Shown: positions 54,299 to 63,835, counted from the first letter of the stretch. The stretch is 64,000 nucleotides of DNA from Choristoneura fumiferana (GCF_025370935.1 NC_133473.1:6240173-6304172); one strand, 5' to 3'. The notes: generated from the letters alone by a model not told the origin. Program-made: numbers and translations.

Positions 54299-55372
54299 TC
54301 AGATCGCACGTTTTACAAGTTCCGGTTCCGGTTCCTTCATGCCCTCCTGCCCCCCTCCACCCCCGCGGGCCGGGGGACACAGCATGGCCTGATTGACTCT
54401 CATCAGGGCTATCGAGTAGCTGCCGATGAAGTCCTTTGACCTGATGTACGCGCCGCGCCGCACCTCGTAAGGCTGCTGCAGCGGCTCGACCAACTCCCAC
54501 AGGGGCACCTCCCCCAGCAGCGCCACCTGTCCCAACACGGCTTCCACTTCCGGCATCTCTGCGTCTGCGACCTTGTGGTAGATCCCCCCGTAGGTGCCCC
54601 GCGGGTGGCACCTCCCGCAGTACTCCGGCAGCGGCTCCCCGGCGCGGCGCGGCGGAGCGTGCAAGTCTCCCATTACCATCCGGTTCGAGATGAGCGCCGC
54701 CAGGCTCACGCGCGCGCCTGTGGGCGACAGGGGCCCGGCCGCCATCGACGGATACTTTTGCTGCATCGAAATCAGAAACATGTGCACCGGCCACATGTCA
54801 CCCTCTAAATCCTTCCTCCAGTCGTACCCTTCGGGAATAATCTCGTCCGCGTTCTTCAGGAGATCGTCCTCGTCCCAGACGGCGCCCGGTATCGGACACT
54901 CCTTTTTGAACTTATATCGGTACTCGTCCGACGTCTCCGGAGAGGACAGGGTCACCACCGTCTCGCGCAAGCTGCTGAGCAAGAGATTCTCGGGGCGCGG
55001 GTACAGCCCGCCCGCGGCGTCCCGCTCCTGCGCCGCGACGAAAGGGCAGTACGTCGTCCCGCCGACGGTTACGACGTCGATAGCGTCGATGATGTGCTTG
55101 ATCAGCGCCGGCAGGATGGGGACGCTCAGCGGTGCGTCGAGCATGTCCGGCGTCACTTTGTACTCATGTTGCAAGGCGCGCATAGGCCCTTCCAAGTACG
55201 GCAAGCATGCATTCAGCTTGGCCTCGGCCACTCCGAGGAAGACGCGATACATGGCGTAGACGGGGGCGGCGACGCCGGCGCTCGCGGCCACGTAACACAG
55301 GTCGCACGCGGCCAGCCCGAGCCCGCGCGTGGTTATCGTCAGGCCCTTGCACTCCGTAGCGGCTCCCTCCAT
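54299..55372 (-). CDS. Unidentified GC-rich coding exon (357 codons)
   Basis: I do not recognise this protein. Seen: an uninterrupted minus-strand frame of 357 codons that begins directly after a good acceptor (TTATTTTCAG|ATGGAGGGAG), so the first Met may be internal to a longer multi-exon product. It ends at a TGA, or at a possible weak donor (CTT|GTAAAA) near 54316. GC content is strikingly higher than the flanks. Features: a moderately hydrophobic small-residue stretch at about 20-50 (AACDLCYVAASAGVAAPVYA), a mixed alpha-like body with paired Cys (CGRC at about 250), and a Gly-rich run near the C-terminus. No signal peptide, no known catalytic motif. It could be a host gene exon, a captured gene, or an old integrated foreign sequence; the sequence alone does not decide. 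Another open frame on the opposite strand over the same DNA is best explained by the GC content. Confidence 0.55.
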   Translation of the reverse strand: MEGAATECKGLTITTRGLGLAACDLCYVAASAGVAAPVYAMYRVFLGVAEAKLNACLPYLEGPMRALQHEYKVTPDMLDAPLSVPILPALIKHIIDAIDVVTVGGTTYCPFVAAQERDAAGGLYPRPENLLLSSLRETVVTLSSPETSDEYRYKFKKECPIPGAVWDEDDLLKNADEIIPEGYDWRKDLEGDMWPVHMFLISMQQKYPSMAAGPLSPTGARVSLAALISNRMVMGDLHAPPRRAGEPLPEYCGRCHPRGTYGGIYHKVADAEMPEVEAVLGQVALLGEVPLWELVEPLQQPYEVRRGAYIRSKDFIGSYSIALMRVNQAMLCPPARGGGGGQEGMKEPEPELVKRAI

Positions 55373-55467
55373 CTGAAAATAATCATATTAATTATCCAGT
55401 TTCGCGTCTGTGCCAACTACGAGTCCCTTCCTGCGGAGACGATCCCCACGACGGGGATGTCGCTGCA

Positions 55468-55525
55468 GTACCCTTAGTGTATGTTTTTGGTTACAAAATA
55501 CGTCTCGATAGCGTTCGCGTTATTT
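55468..55525 (-). repeat. Partial inverse copy of the small palindromic element at 58990-59154
   Basis: TACCCTTAGTGTATGTTTTT and GGTTACAAAATACGTCTCGA here match, in inverse orientation, TCGAGACGTATTTTGTAACC and AACTTACACTAAGGGTAC at 59116-59157. Confidence 0.7.
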
Positions 55526-55589
55526 ATTTTTTTACTCTTTTTTTTAACGTGGCTTTAGCACACCAAATGTGACTATGTCAGCCTCAGAT

Positions 55590-55831
55590 ATACACCACAC
55601 TACAGACAGATATTACACTCCCTTGCACTGAAACCACGTCTCTGGATGCAAAGGCCCGTCCAATATATCTGTAAATTCGCGTCGCTTCTTCTGAAAGCGG
55701 TCGACTGAGAATTACATCTACACCTTCATTGAACAAGCCCATACCATCCAAATACCTGACTCTGATCTCCTCATTCTGATCACATTCCACAAGAAAGTGA
55801 ATAAGGTCTTCAGTCTTATTACATCCCATAC
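55590..55831 (-). pseudogene. LINE C-terminal fragment, split by a transposon
   Basis: On the minus strand it reads GCNKTEDLIHFLVECDQNEE and YIGRAFASRDV, equivalent to CEICRKVDDLSHLLLEC...IYQF at the end of the RNase H LINE at 59950-61205. The frame continues, after skipping 55832-58987, into a Cys codon upstream of 58987, restoring the CxxC of the zinc-like tail. This shows the fragment was one piece before the insertion. Confidence 0.75.
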
Positions 55832-56486
55832 GGTGACCTGTCGTTTTGCCGAGTTTCATTACGCAGATTTTCGTTTCGCAGACAACTGTTGGCAGATTTT
55901 TCTTTTGGCCGAGCAACGTTTGGTATAATTTCGTTACGCCTATTATTCGTTTCGCCGAGTAGTCGGTAGGAAGAATAGCGATAAGCAGATTTACGTTTAG
56001 TAGATTGTTTGTTTCGTAATTGTTTCAGTTAACCGAACAACTGTTCGTCGAGACACGATAAGCAGAGTTATCACATGACATTAATATTGTTAAGTAGATT
56101 TAATGTTCAGTCGATTTTTGTTTCGTAATCTGCGTAGATAAAATCGGCCAAACGACAGGTAGGATTTTACTGAGTTGACTATATGTGGCGTTATCTGGTA
56201 AAAGGTACCTTGTTGTCGGTTCTAGTTTCCGAGATAATCGCGCTTGAAGTAAAATGTCGAAAAAAATCATTTTTTCTTTTTTTAATCTATATTAATAAGC
56301 AGGGTCTAAATTTTAATTTGACAGAGACACAAGTTTTTAAATCGATTTTTTATGAGTTAAAACATCCCTTAAAGTTTAGTAAGAAAGGTACCTTATTGTC
56401 GGTGCCGCTCTTGAATGCTTTCTGTGCGCTCAGTATCGGTTTGGAAGACGTGTCGGACGTCGGTACTTTGTCGGCGCGTCATCATC

Positions 56487-56590
56487 ATCATCATCATCCT
56501 AGCCTATACGTCCCACTGCTGGGCACAGGCCTCCTCTCAGAATGAGAGAGCTTGGGCATTGGGAACTACGCGGGCCCATTGCGGTGCTTG
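56487..56590 (+). mobile_element. SINE tail fragment
   Basis: CCTAGCCTATACGTCCCACT, GCTGGGCACAGGCCTCCTCT and GAATGAGAGAGCTTGGGC match the body of the SINE at 24812-25114. Confidence 0.75.
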
Positions 56591-56686
56591 TCGGCGCGTA
56601 AAAAACGTCAAGAATCATCATAAAATGCGTTTAATTAGAGTAAGATAAATCATCAATAACTGGCCACCCTTAAGCGGTAGCCAGTT

Positions 56687-57018
56687 AGGCCCTTATTACA
56701 CTAGCGATTTGCAGGCGAGTTGAAAGCGAGGTGAGCGCGCAGCGAGTTCGCTTCGAGCGCGTAACGATTTCACCGCGAGCATGAAACTATATCGCCGCGA
56801 GCGCGCAACGATGTCGCTGCGAGTTCGCTGCGTTAGCGCCGAAGACGCCCTACAAACGAAAGTCTACAATATGGCGTTTTTGGCGCTAAAGCAGGGAACT
56901 CGCCATGCGCTCGCAGCAGCGACATCGTTGCGCGCTTGCGGCGAAATCGTTATACGCTCGCAGCGCCTCGCTTGCCTCGCTTTCAACTCTCCCGCGAATC
57001 GCTAGTGTGATAAGGCCC
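56687..57018. mobile_element. GC-rich palindromic MITE
   Basis: GGCCCTTATTACACTAGCGA at the left is mirrored by CGCTAGTGTGATAAGGCCC at the right. The interior is a quasi-palindrome of GCGAGCGCGCAACGATGTCG-type words. Confidence 0.75.
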
Positions 57019-57046
57019 TTATTGACGATTTACGCCAATTTGTCTT

Positions 57047-57312
57047 TTTTTTTATTCGACTGGATGGCAAACGAGCAAGTGGTCACCTGATGGTAAGAGA
57101 TTACCACCGCCCTTAGACACCTGCAACACCAGGGGGATTGCAGATGCGTTGCCAACCTAGGATACCTCAAATGCCAGTAATTTCACCGGCTGTCTTACTC
57201 TCCACGCCGAAACACAACATTGCAAGCACTGCTATTCACGGCAGGATTAGCGAGCAAGATGGTGGTAGCAATCCGGGCGGACCTTGCACAAGGTCCTACC
57301 ACCTGCTGGTCT
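57047..57312 (-). repeat. Interspersed repeat, inverse copy of 35490-35775
   Basis: It runs TATTCGACTGGATGGCAAAC, ACCACCGCCCTTAGACACCT, CACGCCGAAACACAACATTG to GCACAAGGTCCTACCACCTG, the reverse of the 35490 copy with about 10-15 percent visible differences. Confidence 0.75.
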
Positions 57313-58987
57313 TTAGAGGTTGATTTATAGTAATAATAATAACGATTAATAGTTACAACTACAAATCAAAAGCATTTTTTTAGATCGTATTCTTAACTAT
57401 GTCACTAAACATTTTACGACCGACAATAAGGTACCTTTTCAAATACGTTAATCATTTAGTGTGTTGAGACAAAATTATAGGTTTTTGGTAAGAGTTTTAA
57501 TACTACAGTGTTCTTAAATTAAGACTATTAAAATTAATCTTAAGTTATTAGTCGTTTTCAAATGATATCACTTCATAATCACTAAATATTTTACCACCGA
57601 CGATAAGGTACCTTTTAGAAAATATATAGTGATTGTACCAACTTTTTACTAAACTTTACCTTGAATTTCGAGATTGAAAAAACTAGTTTTTTAAGATTTG
57701 TTGAGTTAATTTAGTCTCATTTGGCTATGTTTTAGCGTAATAAATATAAAAGTTTGTTGATTTTGACTGTTTAATTACATTTGTAAACAACAAAGTTATT
57801 TTTGTTAAAGTATTTTTTATATATAATAACAACGTTAATTTAAAACGGAGTAGTTCTTATTTAGTGTCCAATTACGCATAATATTTTTTCCTTCGATAAA
57901 ATCCAATGGAAATATACTATAAATAGAAAAAAATGAAAAAAATCCATCAACCTTTTTATTTTTACTTTATGCACTTTGGCAAGGTAAACTATAGGAAAAC
58001 CGTTGTCCAATTACAAAATTGTTCTTGAAACCTGAAAGCCCGTACAATCTACTCCTCAAATAGCATGTCATCTATGTAACTTCCAACAATAACATACTTT
58101 TATTGGGTGTACAAATTTGAATTCAATTTTCTCATAATCACCTTTTCTGGCTTTTGAACTTCAACATTTTTTTAAAAAATATCTATTAAACCTACATGCA
58201 TGTTTCTTACATGGTTCGATAGCTAAATGTATGTAGATTATGGGGATATCAATAACTCAATACCGACAACAAGGTACCTTTTCCCAGATAACGCCACATA
58301 TAAATATACTAGCTTTTATCAAAATGAAGTTAGGTGCGACGACGAGCGTTAGCGAGGAGGAGTGTTAGGTAGAATTGCGACCAACAACGCACGAGCCGAG
58401 CGAGCGAAGCGAGCGTGCCGCGGTAGCGGCCGGCGAAGTGCCAGAACCGAACTGCTAGCATCGCGACTTGGTTTGTTTAAACTCCAATGTAAAATAAATA
58501 CAAATGATGGTCAAAAATACGTTTATTACTTTTGCGTTATACGTTTGAAACTTGTGAGGGTACATAAAAAAAATCATAAAGAATGCGCGGTCAGCACGGC
58601 GTGTAAAAATGCCAATAAGGCCATAGTGTAATCCACACATATTCACGGTATTGAATGCCAGTCCCCATGCGAAACGAAAAGATGCGAAAAGTTGATATGC
58701 GCACTGAATAATAGTTCAACCGTTACAAAAACGAAAGGTTGTTCGACCAAATGTGCAAAATGTGTAGTGATTAATAGGCTAAACGAATTTCTGTAAATAG
58801 TTGTTCGGCTAACTGACTCATATGCCAAGTAAATAGTCTGCTAAAGGTTGAGTTACGAAACGTTAGTCTGCGAAACAATACATCTGCGTACAAATTCATC
58901 GGCGTACCGTTACTCGGCGAAACGTTGTCTGCCAATCAATAATCTGCCTAAAAATAGTCGGCGAATCATTAGGTAACCATCCCATAC

Positions 58988-59154
58988 ACAAAGGTGATTG
59001 CACAACTCTCGTTCGCGTTAAAATCTTAATTTGTATGAAAACACAAACAGCGCCTCTAGCGGAACGTTTGTAATGTTCGTGTTTCCATACAAATTGAGAT
59101 TTTAAAGCGTTCGCGATCGAGACGTATTTTGTAACCGAAAACTTACACTAAGGG
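58988..59154. repeat. Small palindromic element beside the transposon insertion
   Basis: GTTCGCGTTAAAATCTTAAT and TTGTATGAAAACAC are mirrored by GTGTTTCCATACAAATTGAG and ATTTTAAAGCGTTCGCGA. The outer part matches 55468-55525 in inverse orientation. Confidence 0.65.
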
Positions 59155-59654
59155 TACAGATTATCTGGGGGCACGGCACGGCAGCGCGCATATAGGTATT
59201 ATCAATAACATTCGATTTAAACATGTACTCTTACCCAGTTTAAGAACTATAACATGTCAAAATTCCTCAGTTTTGTCACTGACATACTCACTGACTTACG
59301 ATCATCATAATTCTAAGGTACTTCTAGCAGACCCACAAGCTCTAAATTTCAAATATACTTAATTAATTTTTATTCAGCCTATTATATAAGCATAGAAAAA
59401 AGTTACAAAAGCTACATAAGTAAGCTTGTAATCCCATACCCAGGAGACATCAGTGATCCACTTGCCTAAAATAGTATTTGCAATGTATGCTAATGTGAGA
59501 TGAGCCACGAAGGAATTGCCTTATAACTGTCACAACTCCCAACTTTTAGTGTACCGCATAAAATTATCGAGTACCTATAAGATATCGACACGGCCAAAGT
59601 TGCAAAACTGCCTACAAAAAGTGATGAGATCCCATCAAAATATTCAAAAAAAAA

Positions 59655-59775
59655 ACGGCCAAGAGCATGTCGGACACGCCGGAAATAGGGTTCCGTAGCC
59701 ATTACGAAAAAAAAAGTAATATTTTTCTAAGGATTTCGTATTTTTTACGGAATATTCCAAGTTTAGGTATATTTA
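59655..59775 (-). repeat. 3' end of the TAGGGTTCCG interspersed repeat
   Basis: ACGGCCAAGAGCATGTCGGA, GAAATAGGGTTCCGTAGCCA and ACGGAATATTCCAAGTTTAG are the reverse of the 3' part of 27851-28418. Confidence 0.65.
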
Positions 59776-59949
59776 TTTATTTCATTGTAAAGTCATGTAC
59801 ATATTTGTGGAAGGTGTTACATTAGGTATTATTATTAGTTAGCGCAACGCAGTTCTTATATATAATAATATTTATTTATTGCCGATTAAATCTAATCTAT
59901 AGTTTTGTTAGTAGATATAGGTACATTAATTCTTTTAGACCTAGACTAA

Positions 59950-61205
59950 AACCTAGACTTAAGAGTGATTTCAAGAACAAACAGCTCCGTTGTGACTGCG
60001 ATACAGAGCATTTTGGCCAGTCGAAATTTATTTACTGATGGAAATTTCCCTCTATTAGCTAGCATCTATAATGAGTGGAAGGATTTGCCTGTGTATCGCA
60101 GTGACAAACTGGAAATGTACTCTCTGAGCACTTGGATGTCATCTGTTGACGCCAGGGCATGCATAATTGATAAAATAGACGACATTGTTGCTCCTAAGCG
60201 ACATCTGCAGAGCCAGTCATTAAGAAATAGTACTCTGAACATGCTATGTGTGCGATATAACCAAGCATATAAAATATACACAGATGGTTCAAAGTGTGTT
60301 CAGGGAACTAGAGCAGCTATGTTTGATCCACAAAATAACGTCTCACTCATGTTGAAGCTACATGATGATACATGCGTCATGAGAGCGGAACTTGTAGCCA
60401 TCAAAGAGGCTTTGAATTATGTTAATAACTTAGGCAATAATTCCCCTGTTGTAGTATTATCTGATTCAAGGAGCGCACTACAGCATCTTAGTCGATGCGT
60501 GTCTGGTCGGAGAGGAATGCCTATTGCCTATGAAGCGCTCCAGGTGATTCATGAGATGATCTCTGGAGGCAAGTCTGTTAAAATACAGTGGATTCCTTCT
60601 CATGTAGGGTTGGCAGGAAATGAAGCAGTGGATAAGCTTGCGAAAGCCGCTGTAATGGATGGCTCTGTAACAGACACTGTTCCCTTTGCCAGTGAACTTA
60701 TTCCCAAAATCAAAAGAAGTTTACAGAAGTGGGAATACCATTTTGGTGAACAGTGTGTAACCAGGGGTGTAGGGGTCTGGTACAGAACCATCCAAGCTAG
60801 TCCGATATGGACACCTTGGTTTGACTCTGCCAACCTTACAAGAAAAGTGTTAGTATCTGCTTTCAGTGTACGTTCCGGACACATCCCAACAAACAAATTC
60901 TTACACATGATGAGAGTTAAACCGTCACCTCTGTGTGAGATTTGCCGGAAGGTAGATGACTTGTCCCATTTGCTGTTGGAATGTGCTCGGAACTCAGACT
61001 TAAGGAGAAGGGTACTTGGGGGTTTGGGCCCCATGCACAATGGCCAGGTCAATTGTTGGCTCTCAGAGCCAACATCTGGCAAAGTCATTTGCATTTACCA
61101 ATTTTTTAATATGTCCCTTGTGTAGGAAACATGAGCGAGCACCCATGAGGCTGACATGATCACCTGGAGTGTTCAAAGCCTCAAAAAAAAGAGAGAAAAA
61201 AAAAA
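59950..61205 (+). mobile_element. 5'-truncated LINE (RNase H part) with target-site duplication
   Basis: The fragment ends in an A-rich tail (61182-61205). A direct repeat GACCTAGACTAA occurs immediately before (59938-59949) and after it (61206-61217), as expected for a target-primed insertion truncated at its 5' end. It holds one open frame (see the CDS entry). Confidence 0.88.
59953..61125 (+). pseudogene. C-terminal part of a LINE polyprotein: RNase H and Cys/His tail
   Basis: About 386 residues counted from a GTG at 59965; the open frame begins at the truncation point, so the start is not a real one. RNase H catalytic residues are present: YTDGS (D107), MRAELVAIKEAL (E142), LSDSRSALQHL (D167) and HVGLAGNEAVDKLAK (D223). 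A C-terminal CEICRKVDDLSHLLLEC is the zinc-like tail usual in R1/I-type LINE proteins. Endonuclease and reverse transcriptase are missing, so it cannot move by itself. No internal stop, which points to a recent insertion or to chance. Confidence 0.88.
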
Positions 61206-61299
61206 GACCTAGACTAAGGGTTAGTAGTATAAGTGCTAAATATTTAAATCTCGCAACGATTATGGTGCATGTAGGCTCATTTTTTTATTATAATAGCCT

Positions 61300-61385
61300 G
61301 TTAAAGGGTCCCACAGCTGGGCAAAGGCCTCCCCTCTTTCCGCCGCTCGTCCCTATCGAGAGCATGCTCGGAGCAGGCTGCCACT
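61300..61385 (+). repeat. LINE/SINE tail fragment
   Basis: GGGTCCCACAGCTGGGCAAA and GGCCTCCCCTC resemble the tails at 14110 and 18265. Confidence 0.5.
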
Positions 61386-61420
61386 ATATTTGATATGCGT
61401 CCAAGTCATCCCGCCATACA

Positions 61421-62089
61421 TTGCTAAAAGTTTTGAGATGCAATGTTATATACCAAGTCGGTTATTTTTAGTCAGTAGGTGCTGAAGGATGTCCATAGAA
61501 CTCGATTTCCATCAACTTGCAGCTTATTTTAAAACCGTGGAAAAATACATGTTATAGTTCTCAAATAAAGAGTAAGCCAAATTGTTTTTAATACACACAA
61601 GTGACTTGGCCATCGCATAATCATCAACATCAGGCGTCTACGAGTATACTATACTACTTATAGTAATCCTAATTGAACATAGTGCTAGCCCTAACGCCAT
61701 GCAGTTTGATAAGAAATCATTACTTAACATTTTAACGGCCAATACGTTTTCATTCGTACGTGCCCATATCGCCACCTACACCGAAACTAGGTATATGGCG
61801 GCGAAATAACCTGGATAATTTTTGTCTTATAATTAAGACAATGGCAGTAAAAGGGGTAAGAGATACGCATATGATTAGTGTTGAGTGCGATGGCCGTCAG
61901 TAGGTAGGTAGAAAAAAATTGGCTTATTCTTTGTTTGACAACTATAAAATGTATTTTCCAGCAGTTTTAAAATTAGCAAGTTGGTGGAAATCGATTTCAA
62001 TGGACTAAACACCCCTCAGTACTCGGTACTGACTAAAATAACTGACTTAAGTATTGTTATAACATTGCATCTCAAAACTTTTTTAGCAA
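61421..62089. mobile_element. 669-bp non-autonomous element with about 130-bp terminal inverted repeats
   Basis: TTGCTAAAAGTTTTGAGATG, CAATGTTATA, GTCAGTA and GATTTCCATCAACTTGC at the left are mirrored in order at the right (GCAAGTTGGTGGAAATC, TACTGACTAAAATAACTGAC, CATTGCATCTCAAAACTTTT). The interior is non-coding. Confidence 0.85.
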
Positions 62090-62115
62090 TAAGTTTTAGT
62101 TGAAAATGTCATTTA

Positions 62116-62275
62116 GACAAGCGAATGGCCAAGTGGTTAGAGAATCTGACTATGAAGCTTGAGGTCCCGGGTTCGATCCCCGGCCGGAGCAGATGATTGT
62201 ATGAATAATATGAATGTTTGTTCACGGGTCTTGGATGTTTAATATGTATTTATGTTTATAAGTATGTAAATATGT
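62116..62275 (+). mobile_element. tRNA-derived SINE
   Basis: A box TGGCCAAGTGG (62127-62137) and B box GGGTTCGATCCCC (about 62169-62181) with normal spacing, then a GATTGTATGAATAATATGAA and TATGTTTATAAGTATGTAAA tail. A clover-leaf tRNA is not completed, so this is a SINE and not a tRNA gene. Confidence 0.75.
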
Positions 62276-62277
62276 GT

Positions 62278-63673
62278 GCACGAACGGGTCACTACCCTGA
62301 TTTGTTAAAAAGAGCTATTATACGTCCTATATATAAACAAGGTAGCCATTTGGAGTACTCGAATTATAGACCAATAGCTATATTGTCAGTAGTAAACAAA
62401 ATAACAGAAAAGGTAATAATTGAGCAGATTCATGCATTTTTGGATAAGCACAATTTATTATCTGATGCGCAGCACGGATTTCGGAAAGGGCGAAGTACGT
62501 CAACAGCTCTGGTGCGGTTTGCTGATGATATTAATGATAAGCTGGATAAGAAAATGTATGTTGCTGTCTTATTTATAGATTTAAAAAAAGCATTCGACAC
62601 GCTGGACCACGATTTGCTACTCCAAGCTATGCACGAGTGTGGGATTCGTGGTCCGGTGAGCCAGTGGTTCCGTACCTATTTAAAAAATCGAACTCTGTAT
62701 GCGATTGTAAATGGTGAGAGGGGAGAGGAGGCGGACGTCATGTATGGTGTGCCGACCGGGTCCGTGTACGGCCCTGTGGGGTACACCATGCACGTGAACA
62801 GCGTCAGCAGCGTGCTGGAGCACTGTGCTGCCCTTTAATAACTTACTAAGGTGGGCACACGATAATGGCATCATTCTAAATGTCGCTAAGACAAAATGTA
62901 TGATGATTAAATCTCCTCATATGAAAAAACATATCAATCAAATTAAAATCATTGGACACTCGTACGGGTGCTTGCATAACTTGTTTTCTATGTGTAGTTG
63001 TAACTCGCTAGAGGTCGTGGAAACCTATAGGTATCTAGGGCTAACAATAGATTGTAATTTTAATTGGAAACCTCATGTAGATACAGTATGCAATAAACTA
63101 AGATCGATATTGTGTAAGTTCAAAAATCTTAAATATATACTCAACAAAAAAACAATGCGTATGTTGTATCATGCATTAGCAGACTCAGTAATAAGCTATG
63201 GCCTTATTGCTTACGGTCGCACCTTTCGAACATATTTAGACAGAATTGTAAATTTGCAAAGGAGATTATTAAAACTACTTATTAATAAGAAAGAGAAGGA
63301 AAAATGTAAACTAAATTATAATATTTTATTTAAGAAACTAAATATTTTTCCAGTACATGTCAAGTTCAAATATTTGTTAGCAATGGATCAGTACAATTGC
63401 CCAGACTTTAAAGTATGTAGGACGTATAATCGCAGCTTCAGAGTGACTTCGTGCAAAAGGTATGTGGAGCCTGGATCCTGTAACTACTACGGACAGAGAA
63501 CCAGAGGGTATCTGATACCACGAATGTTCAATGAATTGTTGTTTGATGAGAGGGAGTGTGTAAGCAGGGGAGTCTTTAAGAGCAAATTGAAGGAGTGTTT
63601 GATGGATGCCTTCCATGAGGTCAAATTTTTTTTTTTTTTTAATGGTAATGTAATGCTATTTGTGGTATTGTAG
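62278..63673 (+). pseudogene. LINE reverse transcriptase with the YADD region deleted
   Basis: Two plus frames (to 62838 and 62825-63673) form one reverse transcriptase of the CR1/Jockey type. The first carries YRPIAILSVVNKITEKVI, HGFRKGRSTSTALV, LFIDLKKAFDTLDHDLL (motif A) and YGVPTGSVYGPVGYTMHVN (motif B). The second resumes with NNLLRWAHDNGIILNVAKTK and VVETYRYLGLTIDCNFNWKP. Between VLEHCAA and NNLLRW the catalytic YADD box is absent, as if about 100-150 bp were deleted, and the frame shifts. The endonuclease is also missing (5' truncation next to the SINE). A T-rich run at 63627-63641 lies inside the end of the frame. Confidence 0.85.
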
Positions 63674-63835
63674 CGGGGTTGGAAGTAGGTATTTAATGCG
63701 ATCTAGTTAAAGAGATTTGTAACTAAGATAAGAGTGTAGTTTTCGCCAACAAACTGTTTTGCTTAGTTTGGGACTAGGTCAATTGGTGTCAAGTGTCCCA
63801 TAATATTCATTTATTTATTTATTTTTGTATTATTA

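Larger units (their letters stand above)
56180..58302. mobile_element. Inner 2.1-kb TIR element
   Basis: TATATGTGGCGTTATCTGGT and AAAAGGTACCTTGTTGTCGG at 56180-56221 are mirrored at 58261-58302 (CCGACAACAAGGTACCTTTT, CCCAGATAACGCCACATATA). The motif (C/G)ACAATAAGGTACCTT or its complement occurs again inside at about 56385-56402, 57423-57441 and 57596-57615. A TA target duplication is possible. No coding region of its own is recognisable. Confidence 0.8.
55832..58978. mobile_element. 3.1-kb non-autonomous transposon with 9-bp target duplication and phrase-repeat arms
   Basis: The direct repeat ATCCCATAC flanks it (55823-55831 and 58979-58987). The ends are GGTGACCTGTCG and its imperfect inverse ATTAGGTAACC. 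Each arm (about 55832-56165 and 58655-58978) is a chain of short variants such as GTTTCGCAGA, GTTCGGCCGA-like, CGTTTCGCCGAGTA and TTTTGGCCGAGC, in inverse orientation on the two sides. The centre contains a 2.1-kb TIR element (56180-58302). No transposase is visible. A 9-bp duplication is a hallmark of Mutator-like elements, but I cannot place the family. Confidence 0.75.

Noticed and set aside
54594..55259. 221-codon plus-strand frame opposite the GC-rich exon
   Set aside because: Low-complexity, Arg/Ser-rich antisense shadow expected when GC content removes stop codons; no splice or domain support.
62116..62200. Possible functional tRNA gene
   Set aside because: A and B boxes are present, but no complete acceptor stem or normal 3' end could be folded and a SINE-type tail follows.
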